From: Hymenobacter translucens
GTDB taxonomy: Bacteria > Bacteroidota > Bacteroidia > Cytophagales > Hymenobacteraceae
Direction: 5' to 3'
DNA: 64,000 bases
Assembly (NCBI RefSeq): GCF_020685205.1
Contig: NZ_JAJERB010000003.1
Location: 558,001 to 622,000, forward strand
Part shown: positions 51,586-59,356 of the stretch, in pieces
Layout of the letters: each line of letters starts with the position of its first letter
How positions within the stretch are numbered: the stretch's first letter is position 1
Notes under the pieces: model-generated
The model's input: only the letters and a program-made list of their open reading frames with translations
Database searches by the model: none
What the model was told of the DNA's origin: nothing
Made by a program: the position numbers and the translations under genes

Positions 51586-51792
51586 CTATTCCGGCTCCTG
51601 GCCGTTGGCCTCGGCCCGCTTCTGGTCGAAGTACGTGACAATCATAGCCACGAAAATGCCCACAAACGGCAGGCAAAACCCGATCAGCAGCCACCGCCAC
51701 AGGGAACGGTCGTTCATATGCGCAATGTAGGCCGTAATCAGCGACGACGGAATACACAGGATGAACACGAAGAACAGAGCGTCAATTAGCAT
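51586..51792 (-). CDS. Small membrane protein, two TM segments
   Basis: The 68-residue product has two hydrophobic helices (LIDALFFVFILCIPSSLITA and WLLIGFCLPFVGIFVAMIVT), joined by a short polar turn, and a charged tail (QKRAEANGQEPE). The layout is common among small inner-membrane proteins of unknown role. I do not recognise a family. Convergent with the glycosylase gene, seven bases apart. No other feature is seen. Confidence 0.65.
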   Translation of the reverse strand: MLIDALFFVFILCIPSSLITAYIAHMNDRSLWRWLLIGFCLPFVGIFVAMIVTYFDQKRAEANGQEPE

Positions 51793-51870
51793 TCGGCGTG
51801 GGTTCGAACAGGAAAAGAAAGTAGAAAGCAGGTGCCGGAAGCGTTGTTACGACAAGGTGCCGGCCTTAGC

Positions 51871-52122
51871 CTACCAGTACGCTTCCGGCACCTGACGTAG
51901 CTGTGCTTCGGGCTGCCAGCCCTCGGGCCGGAGCCGGGGATAGTACCAGCGGGCCCCGCCGGCCAGCCACTGCTGGCGGTACTGCCGGGCGGCTTCCACG
52001 GAATAATCGTGGTAGCCGAACTCGGCCCCGCAGCACTCGCAGCTGCTGTGGTCGGGCTCGTTTTCGGCGGGGCCCCAGGGCGAGGCGTCGTAGTCGAGCC
52101 CGCATACGCGACAGTTCCACAT
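51871..52122 (-). CDS. Small zinc-ribbon-like protein
   Basis: The 83-residue product has four cysteines in two CxxC pairs: CRVCG near residue 4 and CECCG near residue 28, with GYHD after it. The C-terminus, WYYPRLRPEGWQPEAQLRQV, resembles a family of small bacterial CxxC proteins without a name I know. It should bind one zinc ion. The gene begins five bases after the stop of the DUF58 gene and is probably co-transcribed with it. Confidence 0.78.
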   Translation of the reverse strand: MWNCRVCGLDYDASPWGPAENEPDHSSCECCGAEFGYHDYSVEAARQYRQQWLAGGARWYYPRLRPEGWQPEAQLRQVPEAYW

Positions 52123-52127
52123 ACGAC

Positions 52128-53045
52128 CTAGCGGACCTTGCCGCGCTTGACGAGGTAGGCGTACAGCACCTTGTCGAATGGCTCCCGGATGTCGACCGGC
52201 ACGAAGTCAATCTTGTACTGCCCGCAGCGCAGCACCAGCTCCTGCTCATATGCTTTCATGGCCGTGCGGTAGGCGTCGCGCACCTGGTTGGGCTGCAGCT
52301 TGATTTCCTCGCCGGTTTCGATGTCCTCGAACAGATACGGGCGCTCGGCAAAGTCGAAGTCGGCCTCGGTGGCGCGGTCCATCACGTGCAGCAGCAGCAC
52401 CTCGTGCTGCTGGTGGCGCAGGTGCTGCAGGGCCTGCAGGCCGGCAGTCTGCTCCTCGGGCGAGCGGCCCAGCATGTCGCTGAACAGCACAACCAAGGAG
52501 CGTTTGGGAATCTGCTGGGCAATCTGGTGGATAACCCCGGCCACGTCGGTGGAGCGACGCTCGGCGGCGGGGCGGTCGAGCAGCTGCTGCAGGGTAAGCA
52601 GCAGCGTGTGGCGGTGCGAGGTGGTCGAGCGCACCGGCGTCTGCAGCTCCACGGTGTCGGCAAAGGTGACGAGGCCCACCGCGTCGCGCTGCTTTTGCAG
52701 CAGGGTCGTGAGGGCCGCCGCGCAGAGAATGGCAAACCGCAGCTTGTCGTGGCTGGGCTTGGGGTAGTACATGCTCGGGCTCACGTCGAGCAGCAGGTGG
52801 CAGCGCAGGTTGGTTTCCTCCTCGTAGCGCTTCACGAACAGCTTGTCGGTGCGGGCCAGCACTTTCCAGTCGAGGTGGCGCGTGCTTTCGCCCGGGTTGT
52901 AGAGGCGGTGCTCCGAGAACTCCACCGAAAACCCATGGTAGGGCGACTGGTGCAGGCCCGTGATAAAGCCTTCGACCAGCTGCCGGGCCAGGAATTCGAG
53001 GTTTTCAAACGAGCGAACAGCCGCCAGGTCCAGGGGTTGAGCCAT
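52128..53045 (-). CDS. DUF58/VWA-type protein, second copy
   Basis: The 305-residue product is a DUF58 protein: RLYNPGESTRHLDWKVLART (about 47-66), and a VWA-like fold with the MIDAS D87, S89, S91 in LLLDVSPSM. It is a paralogue of the protein encoded at 35945-36847 and about the same length, but its DUF58 signature differs (EFSEHRLYNPGESTRHLDW instead of EFDDVRLYQYGDEVRAIDW). No moxR or BatD-like gene accompanies it, only a small zinc-ribbon gene. Cytosolic; role unknown. Confidence 0.9.
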   Translation of the reverse strand: MAQPLDLAAVRSFENLEFLARQLVEGFITGLHQSPYHGFSVEFSEHRLYNPGESTRHLDWKVLARTDKLFVKRYEEETNLRCHLLLDVSPSMYYPKPSHDKLRFAILCAAALTTLLQKQRDAVGLVTFADTVELQTPVRSTTSHRHTLLLTLQQLLDRPAAERRSTDVAGVIHQIAQQIPKRSLVVLFSDMLGRSPEEQTAGLQALQHLRHQQHEVLLLHVMDRATEADFDFAERPYLFEDIETGEEIKLQPNQVRDAYRTAMKAYEQELVLRCGQYKIDFVPVDIREPFDKVLYAYLVKRGKVR

Positions 53046-53355
53046 GTGGAAAAGAGGTGAAGTAGTAAGGTGGACCGGTGATGGGCGCTGCCAGCCCCGG
53101 TTAGGGACAGCCGTTATTCAAACAGGGAGGACTTCCTTCGGTTCAGCCCGGTGAAAGCAGCCCCGCCCGGCCAGATTCCCTGGCTGATAAAGGAAGCCGG
53201 ACCGGGTTAGTTCCGGTGGCCTGCCCCGGCGGGACGGAGACCAGGCAAAGATACCGTCGGCGCGGCCGAAAATCTTGCCAGCCAAATTTTTAAATCCCGT
53301 AGCATAGCTATACTTTAGCCTGAAATTCAATCATCTCGGAATAACAAAATTTACC
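53046..53355. other. Intergenic region before the DUF3276 gene
   Basis: This 310-base gap lies between divergent genes. It contains TACTTTAG (53311-53318), a one-mismatch -7 box 38 bases before the GTG at 53356. No ORF or hairpin was convincing. Confidence 0.5.
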
Positions 53356-53685
53356 GTGGAAGACCGTCACGATCAGGAAGAAATTTACTCCCAACGCATT
53401 AAAGCCGGCAAGCGCACGTACTTTTTCGACGTGAAGGCTACCCGGGGGCAGGACTACTACCTCACCATCACGGAGAGTAAGCGCAAGGTTCGTGACGACG
53501 ATACCTTCTCCTACGAGAAGCACAAGATCTTCCTTTACAAAGAAGACTTCCTCAAGTTCGTGGATGCCCTGCAGGATGCGGTGGAGTACGTACGGGAAGA
53601 GCTGCTCACCCCCGAGGAAGTAGCCGAGCTGGACCGCCCCCGCACCTACAGCGAGGAACCGTACAACAGCGAAGACAAGTTCTAG
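53356..53685 (+). CDS. DUF3276 family protein (PUR-alpha-like nucleic-acid binding)
   Basis: The 109-residue product begins with GTG and reads MEDRHDQEEIYSQRIKAGKR. DUF3276 proteins adopt the PUR-alpha fold, a whirly beta-beta-beta-alpha unit that binds single-stranded DNA or RNA. RTYFFDVKATRGQDYYLTIT, KHKIFLYKEDFLKFVDALQD and the acidic tail fit the family. It is cytosolic and abundant in Bacteroidota. Its cellular role is not settled. A strong terminator follows. Confidence 0.93.
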   Translation: MEDRHDQEEIYSQRIKAGKRTYFFDVKATRGQDYYLTITESKRKVRDDDTFSYEKHKIFLYKEDFLKFVDALQDAVEYVREELLTPEEVAELDRPRTYSEEPYNSEDKF

Positions 53686-53738
53686 CCTGCCTGTTGAAGC
53701 ACGCTTACGCTGCTTTCGCATCGGCACCAGACATGCGC

Positions 53739-53774
53739 AGCGCGCCCGGATTTCCATTCCGGGCGCGCTGTTTT
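53739..53774 (+). terminator. Terminator after the DUF3276 gene
   Basis: AGCGCGCCCGGA and TCCGGGCGCGCT form a perfect 12-bp stem with a seven-base loop, followed by GTTTT. Confidence 0.9.
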
Positions 53775-53801
53775 GCTTATACCAAGTGCCTCAATAAAAG
53801 C

Positions 53802-53940
53802 AATGTCATCCTGACGAAGGAAGGACCTTATCGGGATTGAACGTCTGGCGCCAGGACGGATGATGTAACAATGACTCGTTCCTCGGTGCTAGGGGCCTTG
53901 GCTACGTCGAACTTCGTTTCGCAGGGCTCAGGATGACACT
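53802..53940. repeat. REP-like element with GTCATCCTGA ends
   Basis: GTCATCCTGA near 53802 and TCAGGATGAC near 53929 are reverse complements about 130 bases apart, framing a non-coding segment with CGAACTTCGTTTCG inside. It is the same general style as the copies at 257 and 42513 (CATGCTGAGC-like ends), but a different sequence. Confidence 0.55.
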
Positions 53941-53963
53941 GAATAAACAGCAGCACGAAAGGC

Positions 53964-53990
53964 TTACAGCCATCAGCTAATAGCTCCAAC
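53964..53990. repeat. AT-rich dispersed repeat, copy 4
   Basis: TACAGCCATCAGCTAATAGC is the reverse complement in style of GCTATTAGCTGATGGCTGT at 55288; the two flank the ychF gene in opposite orientation. Confidence 0.6.
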
Positions 53991-54114
53991 GACGTCAACC
54001 ACCCCGCCCTGCGGGCACCCCTCCTTATTAAAGGAGGGGAACTGGCTTTCTGCTTCCGTTAGAAGTCAACAGCCCAATATTTCCGGCCCGTTCGCAATGC
54101 CGGCGGAAGCTCCG

Positions 54115-54122
54115 TACCTTTG
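54115..54122 (+). promoter_or_regulatory. TACCTTTG -7 box of ychF
   Basis: TACCTTTG matches the -7 consensus exactly and ends 60 bases before the ATG at 54183. The expected -33 position reads TTC, a weak match. Confidence 0.55.
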
Positions 54123-54182
54123 CCCCTCGAATTGCGCCCCGGGGCGTAGCTTCACTTCATCCCAACTTTACCATTTCACCAT

Positions 54183-55280
54183 ATGGGTCTCCGCTGCGGA
54201 ATCGTCGGTTTGCCGAACGTGGGTAAGTCCACGCTGTTCAACGCTCTTTCGAACGCCAAGGCCGAATCGGCCAACTATCCGTTCTGCACCATCGAGCCCA
54301 ACGTGGGCGTGATTACCGTGCCCGACGAGCGGCTCCAGATCCTGGAGCAGCTGGTAAATCCCAAGCGAGTGCTGCCGACTATCATCGAGTTCGTCGACAT
54401 TGCCGGCCTCGTAAAAGGCGCCTCCAAGGGCGAAGGATTGGGCAACAAGTTTCTGGCGAACATCCGCGAAGTCGACGCCATCATCCACGTGGTGCGCTGC
54501 TTCGACGACCCCAACATCGTGCACGTAGCCGGCGGCGTAGACCCCGTGTTCGACAAGGACGTTATCGACACCGAGCTCCAGCTCAAGGACCTCGAAAGCG
54601 TGGAGAAAAAGCTGGCCAAGTCGGAGCGCAGCGCCAAGGGTGGCGATGCCGTAGCCAAAAAGGAAGTAGCCGTGCTGCAGCGCTTCAAGGAGGCCCTGGA
54701 AGCCGGGCAGAACGCCCGCGCCCTGCAGGCCTCGCCCGAGGACCTCGAAGCCGTGGCCGACCTGCAGCTGCTCACCATCAAGCCGGTTATCTACGTGGCC
54801 AACGTGGACGAGGCCAGCATTACCAACGGCAACAACCACGTCGACGCTCTGCGGGAGCACGTGAAGGCGGAGGGCGCCCAGGTGGTGCTCGTATCGGCCG
54901 CCATTGAGTCGCAGATTGCCGAAATCGAGGACCCCGAGGAGAAGACGATGTTCCTAGCCGAGTACGGCCTGACGGAGTCGGGCCTGAACCGGCTGATCCG
55001 CGCATCCTACGAGTTGCTGAACCTGATTACCTACTTCACCGCCGGCGTGCAGGAAGTGCGGGCCTGGACGGTCCACCGCGGCGACAAAGCCCCGCAGGCG
55101 GCCGGCGTCATTCACTCCGACTTCGAGAAAGGCTTTATCCGGGCCGAGGTAATCAAGCTGGCCGACTACCAGGAGTACAAGACCGAAGCCAAGATCAAGG
55201 AGGCCGGCAAGATGGCCGTGGAAGGCAAGGAATACGTGGTGCAGGACGGCGACATTATGCACTTCCGCTTCAACGTATAG
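54183..55280 (+). CDS. ychF: Redox-regulated ATPase/GTPase YchF
   Basis: The 365-residue product is an Obg-like P-loop protein that prefers ATP. P-loop GLPNVGKS (9-16), the switch region FCTIEPNVGV, DIAGLVKGASKGEGLGN, and NVDE in place of the G4 NKxD motif are all diagnostic for YchF. Coiled-coil residues at about 135-175 and the C-terminal TGS domain, including FTAGVQEVRAWTVHRGDKAP and VQDGDIMHFRFNV, complete it. It binds ribosomes and is linked to oxidative-stress responses in other bacteria. Length is normal. Confidence 0.97.
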   Translation: MGLRCGIVGLPNVGKSTLFNALSNAKAESANYPFCTIEPNVGVITVPDERLQILEQLVNPKRVLPTIIEFVDIAGLVKGASKGEGLGNKFLANIREVDAIIHVVRCFDDPNIVHVAGGVDPVFDKDVIDTELQLKDLESVEKKLAKSERSAKGGDAVAKKEVAVLQRFKEALEAGQNARALQASPEDLEAVADLQLLTIKPVIYVANVDEASITNGNNHVDALREHVKAEGAQVVLVSAAIESQIAEIEDPEEKTMFLAEYGLTESGLNRLIRASYELLNLITYFTAGVQEVRAWTVHRGDKAPQAAGVIHSDFEKGFIRAEVIKLADYQEYKTEAKIKEAGKMAVEGKEYVVQDGDIMHFRFNV

Positions 55281-55284
55281 GTTT

Positions 55285-55320
55285 TTTAAGCTATTAGCTG
55301 ATGGCTGTTAGCGAATAGTA
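55285..55320. repeat. AT-rich dispersed repeat, copy 5
   Basis: AAGCTATTAGCTGATGGC and TGTTAGCGAATAG lie between the ychF stop and the next ATG. It is the clearest copy of the AT-rich family and a near inverted copy of 53964-53988. Confidence 0.65.
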
Positions 55321-55327
55321 AAAACTC

Positions 55328-55537
55328 ATGGACGTTAAAGACAGCAACGGCAACCTGCTCGCGGAAGGCGACTCGGTTACGCTTATCAAGGACCTGAAAG
55401 TGAAAGGCTCGTCGCTCACGCTCAAGCGCGGCACGGTGGTTAAGAACATCCGTTTGACCAACAGCGCCCAGGAAATCGAGGGCCGGGCCGGTGGCAGCAC
55501 GATGGTGCTCAAAACCGAGTTTCTGAAGAAGGCTTAG
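55328..55537 (+). CDS. PhnA/YjdM C-terminal-domain protein
   Basis: The 69-residue product is the SH3-like C-terminal domain of YjdM/Phn[21 protein letters not shown], then [20 protein letters not shown] and a closing [11 protein letters not shown]. The N-terminal zinc ribbon of full-length PhnA is missing, as in other short members. Despite the old name, a role in alkylphosphonate use is not supported. Cytosolic. It may share the ychF transcript, 47 bases away, although the repeat at 55285 lies between. Confidence 0.9.
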   Translation: MDVKDSNGNLLAEGDSVTLIKDLKVKGSSLTLKRGTVVKNIRLTNSAQEIEGRAGGSTMVLKTEFLKKA

Positions 55538-55646
55538 CAGCCGACGCTGCTTACCAGGCAGCCGGGGCCCTTACCGAGCTGATTAGTCAGCTAAGTTTAG
55601 GCTGCCGGCTGCTGGTGTGGTAATTATGCTACTGCCCCTGTAACAA

Positions 55647-55685
55647 CAACGCCCCAACCGAATACCGGTCGGGGCGTTGCTTTTT
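55647..55685 (+). terminator. Terminator after the PhnA-like gene
   Basis: CAACGCCCC(A)ACCG and CGGT(C)GGGGCGTTG pair with one mismatch and a five-base loop, followed by CTTTTTG. The M48 gene ends 19 bases further on the other strand. Confidence 0.85.
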
Positions 55686-55703
55686 GACCCTGGTGGCCGG
55701 GGC

Positions 55704-57122
55704 TTACCTTCCGGCTACTTTAAACAGCATGCCGGCCGTCATTTTATCGGTGGTCTTCATCCCGTTCAGGATGGCCATTTCCTCATAGCGTTTCGAAGGA
55801 ATGCCGTTGGCAGCCAGAGCCTGGGCCAGCGTCTGACCGGCCCGGGCCGTTTTGATGCGAATCCGCTCGGGCTGGCGGTTCAGCTTGCTGGCATCGGTGA
55901 GGCGGGCAAAGCCCTGGGCGGTGTTGTTGAACGCCGGCGCATACGTGTTGAAGGCGGCCGGCGAGGTCAGGCCGATCAGCGCGTAGATCGAGTTGCCGTC
56001 CTGAATCAGGAAGGTAAGGGTACGGGCCGTAATGCCCTGATTACCGGCCTGGTCCTGCCCTACCTGGTCGGCCTGAATGGCAATGGCGGGAAATGAGTTG
56101 ATGGTCGTGCGGCTGGCCTGGGGCGACTGCAGCTTGAGCTGTTGCACCAGCGCTTCGGCAGCGGCATCAAGCGAGTTGCCGGAGGCGGGCAGCAGTACGA
56201 TAACGGCCTTGCCGCTGGGCTCAGCCATCTGAAACTGGCTCGGCGAGTTCTGGGTCTTCCAGCCCGACGGGACCGGGAACCGGAACTTCAGATCGGGATG
56301 GTAGAAGACATTGCCTTCCACGTAGCCTTCCCGCGGGTTGTCGCCGTAGGCCAGGCCCTCGATGCGGCGCAGGTACTGGTCACGGTTCACGGCCAGCTGC
56401 CGGCCCGACTGCTGCTCGGCCTGCGCCGCCATCCGCTTCACGTTCTGGTAGCGGTCCGCCGAGTTGGGGTGCGACGAGAGGAAAGTGGGAATGGAGGCTG
56501 CGCCGCTGCTCTGGGAGGTCCGCTGCAGCGTGAGGAAGAAGTCGGCCATGGAGGCCGGGTCGTAGCCGATTTTGCTGGAGTACTTCACGCCCAGCTTGTC
56601 GGACTCGTTCTCATCGTCGCGGCCGTATTTGAGCAGGCCCAGGCCTACCACCTGGGAGGCGGGCTGGGCAATAGAGGCTACACGCTTGGAAAGCAGGGAA
56701 CCCAGGATCAGGGCCCCATTGGCGACGGTGGAGCGCGTCTGCTGCTTCCGGCCGTGGCGGGCGGTGATGTGACCGATTTCGTGGCCCAGCACCCCGGCAA
56801 ACTGGGCTTCGTTGTTGAAGTGCGCCAGGATACCGCGGGTGAAGTACACGTGGCCATCGGGGGTGGCAAAGGCGTTGATAATGGGCGAGTCAACGACGGT
56901 AAAGCCCTTCACGTCGTCCGGGCGGTCGGAGATGCGGCCCATCTGCTGGCCTTTCTCATCGATGTAGCTTTGCAGGGCGGCGTTGTTGAGCAGGCCAAAC
57001 TGGGCTACGATCTGGGGGTCGGGGTTAGGGCCCTGCACCGGTTTGGAGCCGGCCAGGGGAAGCAGGCAGATCAGCAGACCGCCCACGGGCAGGCGGAAGC
57101 GGGAAAGAGAGGAGAATGTCAT
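55704..57122 (-). CDS. M48 family metalloprotease
   Basis: From ATG 57122 (MTFSSLSRFR) the product is 472 residues with a signal peptide (PVGGLLICLLPLAG). The M48 domain contains HEIGH (H114, E115, H118), the third ligand in GRDDENESDKLGVKY, and FLSSHPNSADRYQNVKRMA, all intact. The C-terminal half (about 290-472) has beta-rich segments and ends with a LysM-like PERIRIKTARAGQTLAQALA stretch. It is probably a periplasmic BepA-type envelope quality-control protease. Its gene is 136 bases from the T9SS plug gene on the same strand. Confidence 0.92.
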   Translation of the reverse strand: MTFSSLSRFRLPVGGLLICLLPLAGSKPVQGPNPDPQIVAQFGLLNNAALQSYIDEKGQQMGRISDRPDDVKGFTVVDSPIINAFATPDGHVYFTRGILAHFNNEAQFAGVLGHEIGHITARHGRKQQTRSTVANGALILGSLLSKRVASIAQPASQVVGLGLLKYGRDDENESDKLGVKYSSKIGYDPASMADFFLTLQRTSQSSGAASIPTFLSSHPNSADRYQNVKRMAAQAEQQSGRQLAVNRDQYLRRIEGLAYGDNPREGYVEGNVFYHPDLKFRFPVPSGWKTQNSPSQFQMAEPSGKAVIVLLPASGNSLDAAAEALVQQLKLQSPQASRTTINSFPAIAIQADQVGQDQAGNQGITARTLTFLIQDGNSIYALIGLTSPAAFNTYAPAFNNTAQGFARLTDASKLNRQPERIRIKTARAGQTLAQALAANGIPSKRYEEMAILNGMKTTDKMTAGMLFKVAGR

Positions 57123-57258
57123 AGTAGGAAAGGCTAACGGCGCTGCGAAGGCGCGGTGGATGCCCCTGCAACGAACCCAACGGTACGACGGTTGCACAGG
57201 CGGTTCCCATCCGGCTCTCAACTACCGGGCCAGCCACATCCTTTACCAGCTCCCTCCG

Positions 57259-58587
57259 CTACCGCGTGCGGGCATTCACGTTCAGGCTGCGGTAGCCGAT
57301 GAGCAGGTCGGCGCGGGTGCCGGGCGGGCGGTAATACACCAGGATGTCGTACTGGTTTTCGGTTTCGTAGTGGCTGCCTTCGAAGTACACCTGGTTTACG
57401 GGCTGCCCGCCCAGTACGTAGTAATAGTTGTAGTAGCCCTGCTTGAGCAGGGCCCGGCCGGTGTACTGCTGCCGGTCCACATCGTAGGTGAGGCGGAACT
57501 CGTCCTTAAGCTGCCAGTCGGTGAGGGCGCCGAACACGTACACCGGGCCGGGGGCCTGCTGCTCGGCCCGGAGCTGGAAGGTGACGTTGGCGTAGTCGGC
57601 GTTGGTGTCGCCGTTGCCGTACTCGCGGTTTTCAAACACGCGCTGCCCGTTGATGTCGTCGTACTGGCTGTAGCCCTGCCCGGCACGGCTGCCTTCCAGC
57701 GTCAGCTCCACTTCCCGGGGGGTTGCCTGAACATCGACGCGCGAAACCCCGGCCCCGGGAGCCCGCAGGGAGCGGAGGTCGAAAAACCGAAACTCGCTGC
57801 TGGCCGGAAAGGCATTCTCAAAGTTGAAGTACTGGTAGTCGAGGCGACGGTCGGCGTCGCGTACGAACGTCGGGCGCAGGTTGGCCTTGGCATTGTCCCA
57901 GCGGAAGTTCTGGCGCAGAATCACCTTTACCTCCTGGGCCGGGTTCACCAGCTCCATGCCCCCGTACTGCACCGCAAAGTCGAGCTGCTGCATGGTGTAG
58001 CGCTCCGCCCCTGCTACCAGGGTACCCGGGGCCAGGGTCACGCCCACCGTGTTCTGGTACACCAGCACGCGGCGGCTGAGCAGGGGCGTGCCGCCGGTGC
58101 CGGTCACGACCAGCAGGTAGTTGCCGCTGAGCTTTACCCGGGGCAGCTGCAGCTTGTAGTGAAAGTAAGGCACGGCCGTGCCCACGGCCGTGCGGTAGTC
58201 GGTAATGAGAAACTCGTTTATCTCGCTGAGAAACTGCATGTCGGTAAGCACGGAAGGCTTCCAGTCGATGTCGCAGTGCACGAGCTTGGCAGTAAGGCGC
58301 TGGGAAGTGGAGCCGATCAGGTCGAACTCCAGCATCACGGGCTGCTCCTGGCTAAGCGGCACCACCGGCGGGGTAAATACCTCGTTGGGCTGGCCCGTGG
58401 GCACGTAGCACTGCACCGAGCGGATGTCGGGGTCGTAGATGTAGTCCTGATAGCGCAGCACGCGGTCGGCATAATACTCGGCCGGGCGCTGCTGACTGCC
58501 GCGGGCAGCGTTGGGGTCGGTAATAGGCGTACCCAGCGGAACGCAGGCGGTGGCCAGCAGGCTGGCAAAGAGCAGGGAAAGGCGCAT
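57259..58587 (-). CDS. DUF5103 protein, type IX secretion system plug-type lipoprotein
   Basis: From ATG 58587 (MRLSLLFASL) the product is 442 residues with a lipoprotein signal ending LLATAC (C15). It shows the DUF5103 pattern: YEQPV-like QPVMLEFDLIG near 85, LVHCDIDWKPSVLTDMQFL and EFLITDYRTAVGTAVPYFHY near 115-150, then GNYLLVVTGTGG and VYQNTVGVTL. DUF5103 corresponds to the Plug protein that seals the SprA translocon of the T9SS in Flavobacterium. Its presence with a CTD-bearing protein at 2938 indicates a working T9SS. A -7 box (TACTTTTG, minus strand, 58637-58630) is 43 bases upstream. Confidence 0.9.
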   Translation of the reverse strand: MRLSLLFASLLATACVPLGTPITDPNAARGSQQRPAEYYADRVLRYQDYIYDPDIRSVQCYVPTGQPNEVFTPPVVPLSQEQPVMLEFDLIGSTSQRLTAKLVHCDIDWKPSVLTDMQFLSEINEFLITDYRTAVGTAVPYFHYKLQLPRVKLSGNYLLVVTGTGGTPLLSRRVLVYQNTVGVTLAPGTLVAGAERYTMQQLDFAVQYGGMELVNPAQEVKVILRQNFRWDNAKANLRPTFVRDADRRLDYQYFNFENAFPASSEFRFFDLRSLRAPGAGVSRVDVQATPREVELTLEGSRAGQGYSQYDDINGQRVFENREYGNGDTNADYANVTFQLRAEQQAPGPVYVFGALTDWQLKDEFRLTYDVDRQQYTGRALLKQGYYNYYYVLGGQPVNQVYFEGSHYETENQYDILVYYRPPGTRADLLIGYRSLNVNARTR

Positions 58588-58629
58588 GAGGCTCGGGTGC
58601 GAAGCGGGTGCTTCGCCTTCTGTACAACC

Positions 58630-58637
58630 CAAAAGTA
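58630..58637 (-). promoter_or_regulatory. TACTTTTG -7 box of the DUF5103 gene
   Basis: The box reads TACTTTTG on the minus strand and matches the consensus. It ends 42 bases before the DUF5103 ATG. No convincing -33 element is at the expected distance. Confidence 0.45.
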
Positions 58638-58654
58638 GCGGAGTTTCCTTTCCG

Positions 58655-59212
58655 TCAGGAGCGCCCCGACTCGAGCAGCGAATAATAAACGGTGTCCAGA
58701 AACTGCCCGTTGAAAAACTCATTCTCCCGGAAATAGCCCTCCCGCACGAAGCCGCTGCGCTCCAGCACCCGGGCCGAGGCCCCGTTGCGCGGATCAATGA
58801 TAGCCGCGACGGAGTGCAGCCGCAGGGTCTGAAAGCCGTAGTCCAGCGCCGCGCCGACGGCTTCCTGCATCAGACCCTGCCCCTGCCAGCGCGGATTCAG
58901 CATATAGCCGACGTCGGCCCGGAAGTGCTCGGGCTGCAAGCGGAAAAAGCCGATGGTGCCCACCAGCTGGTTGGTGTCGCGCAGGGCCATCCCCCAGTTG
59001 AGCAGCTCATTCTTCGCAATCAGCCCGGCCATCATCTCGATATGCTCGGCAGCATCCTTGACCGACGTAGCCAGGGGGCGCGGAATGTATTGCATCACCT
59101 GCGGGTCGGAGCGCATGGCAAACAGGTCTTCGGCATCGGCCGGAACCATCTGCCGCAGCATGAGGCGGGGTGTGGTCAGGACCGGGAACGGCGTGAAGTT
59201 GAGGGTCAGCAT
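58655..59212 (-). CDS. GNAT acetyltransferase (RimJ/RimL-like)
   Basis: The 185-residue product has the RimJ/L-type GNAT pattern: LTTPRLMLRQMVPADAEDLF (12-31), RPLATSVKDAAEHIEMM, LVGTIGFFRL, then the acetyl-CoA site DVGYMLNPRWQGQGLMQEAV and the final segment NGASARVLERSGFVREGYFR. It should N-acetylate a protein N-terminus or small amine in the cytosol. The substrate is unknown. The DUF5103 gene starts 67 bases downstream, with its own promoter box. Confidence 0.93.
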   Translation of the reverse strand: MLTLNFTPFPVLTTPRLMLRQMVPADAEDLFAMRSDPQVMQYIPRPLATSVKDAAEHIEMMAGLIAKNELLNWGMALRDTNQLVGTIGFFRLQPEHFRADVGYMLNPRWQGQGLMQEAVGAALDYGFQTLRLHSVAAIIDPRNGASARVLERSGFVREGYFRENEFFNGQFLDTVYYSLLESGRS

Positions 59213-59356
59213 AAGGCGTTTTCGGGAATGGCGAGATGGATTAGGTTGATTTATATGATCCTGTTAGCTTGCTGACTTCCGGCTGATTAACAGGCGGCAA
59301 CCGGTTGTGTGCATCTGACCAACCGGTAGAAGGGTCACTTTAAATGAACGTGAATT

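Larger units (their letters stand above)
53686..54182. other. Long intergenic region with terminator and repeat copies
   Basis: This 497-base gap holds the terminator at 53739, a repeat with GTCATCCTGACGAAGGAAGG (53802-53821) and CAGGATGACA (53930-53939) in opposite orientation, an AT-rich copy at 53964, and the -7 box at 54115. No supported gene. Confidence 0.65.

Noticed and set aside
56983..58638. A 551-residue plus-strand frame opposite the DUF5103 and M48 genes
   Set aside because: It is antisense to two recognised proteins and has no recognisable domain.
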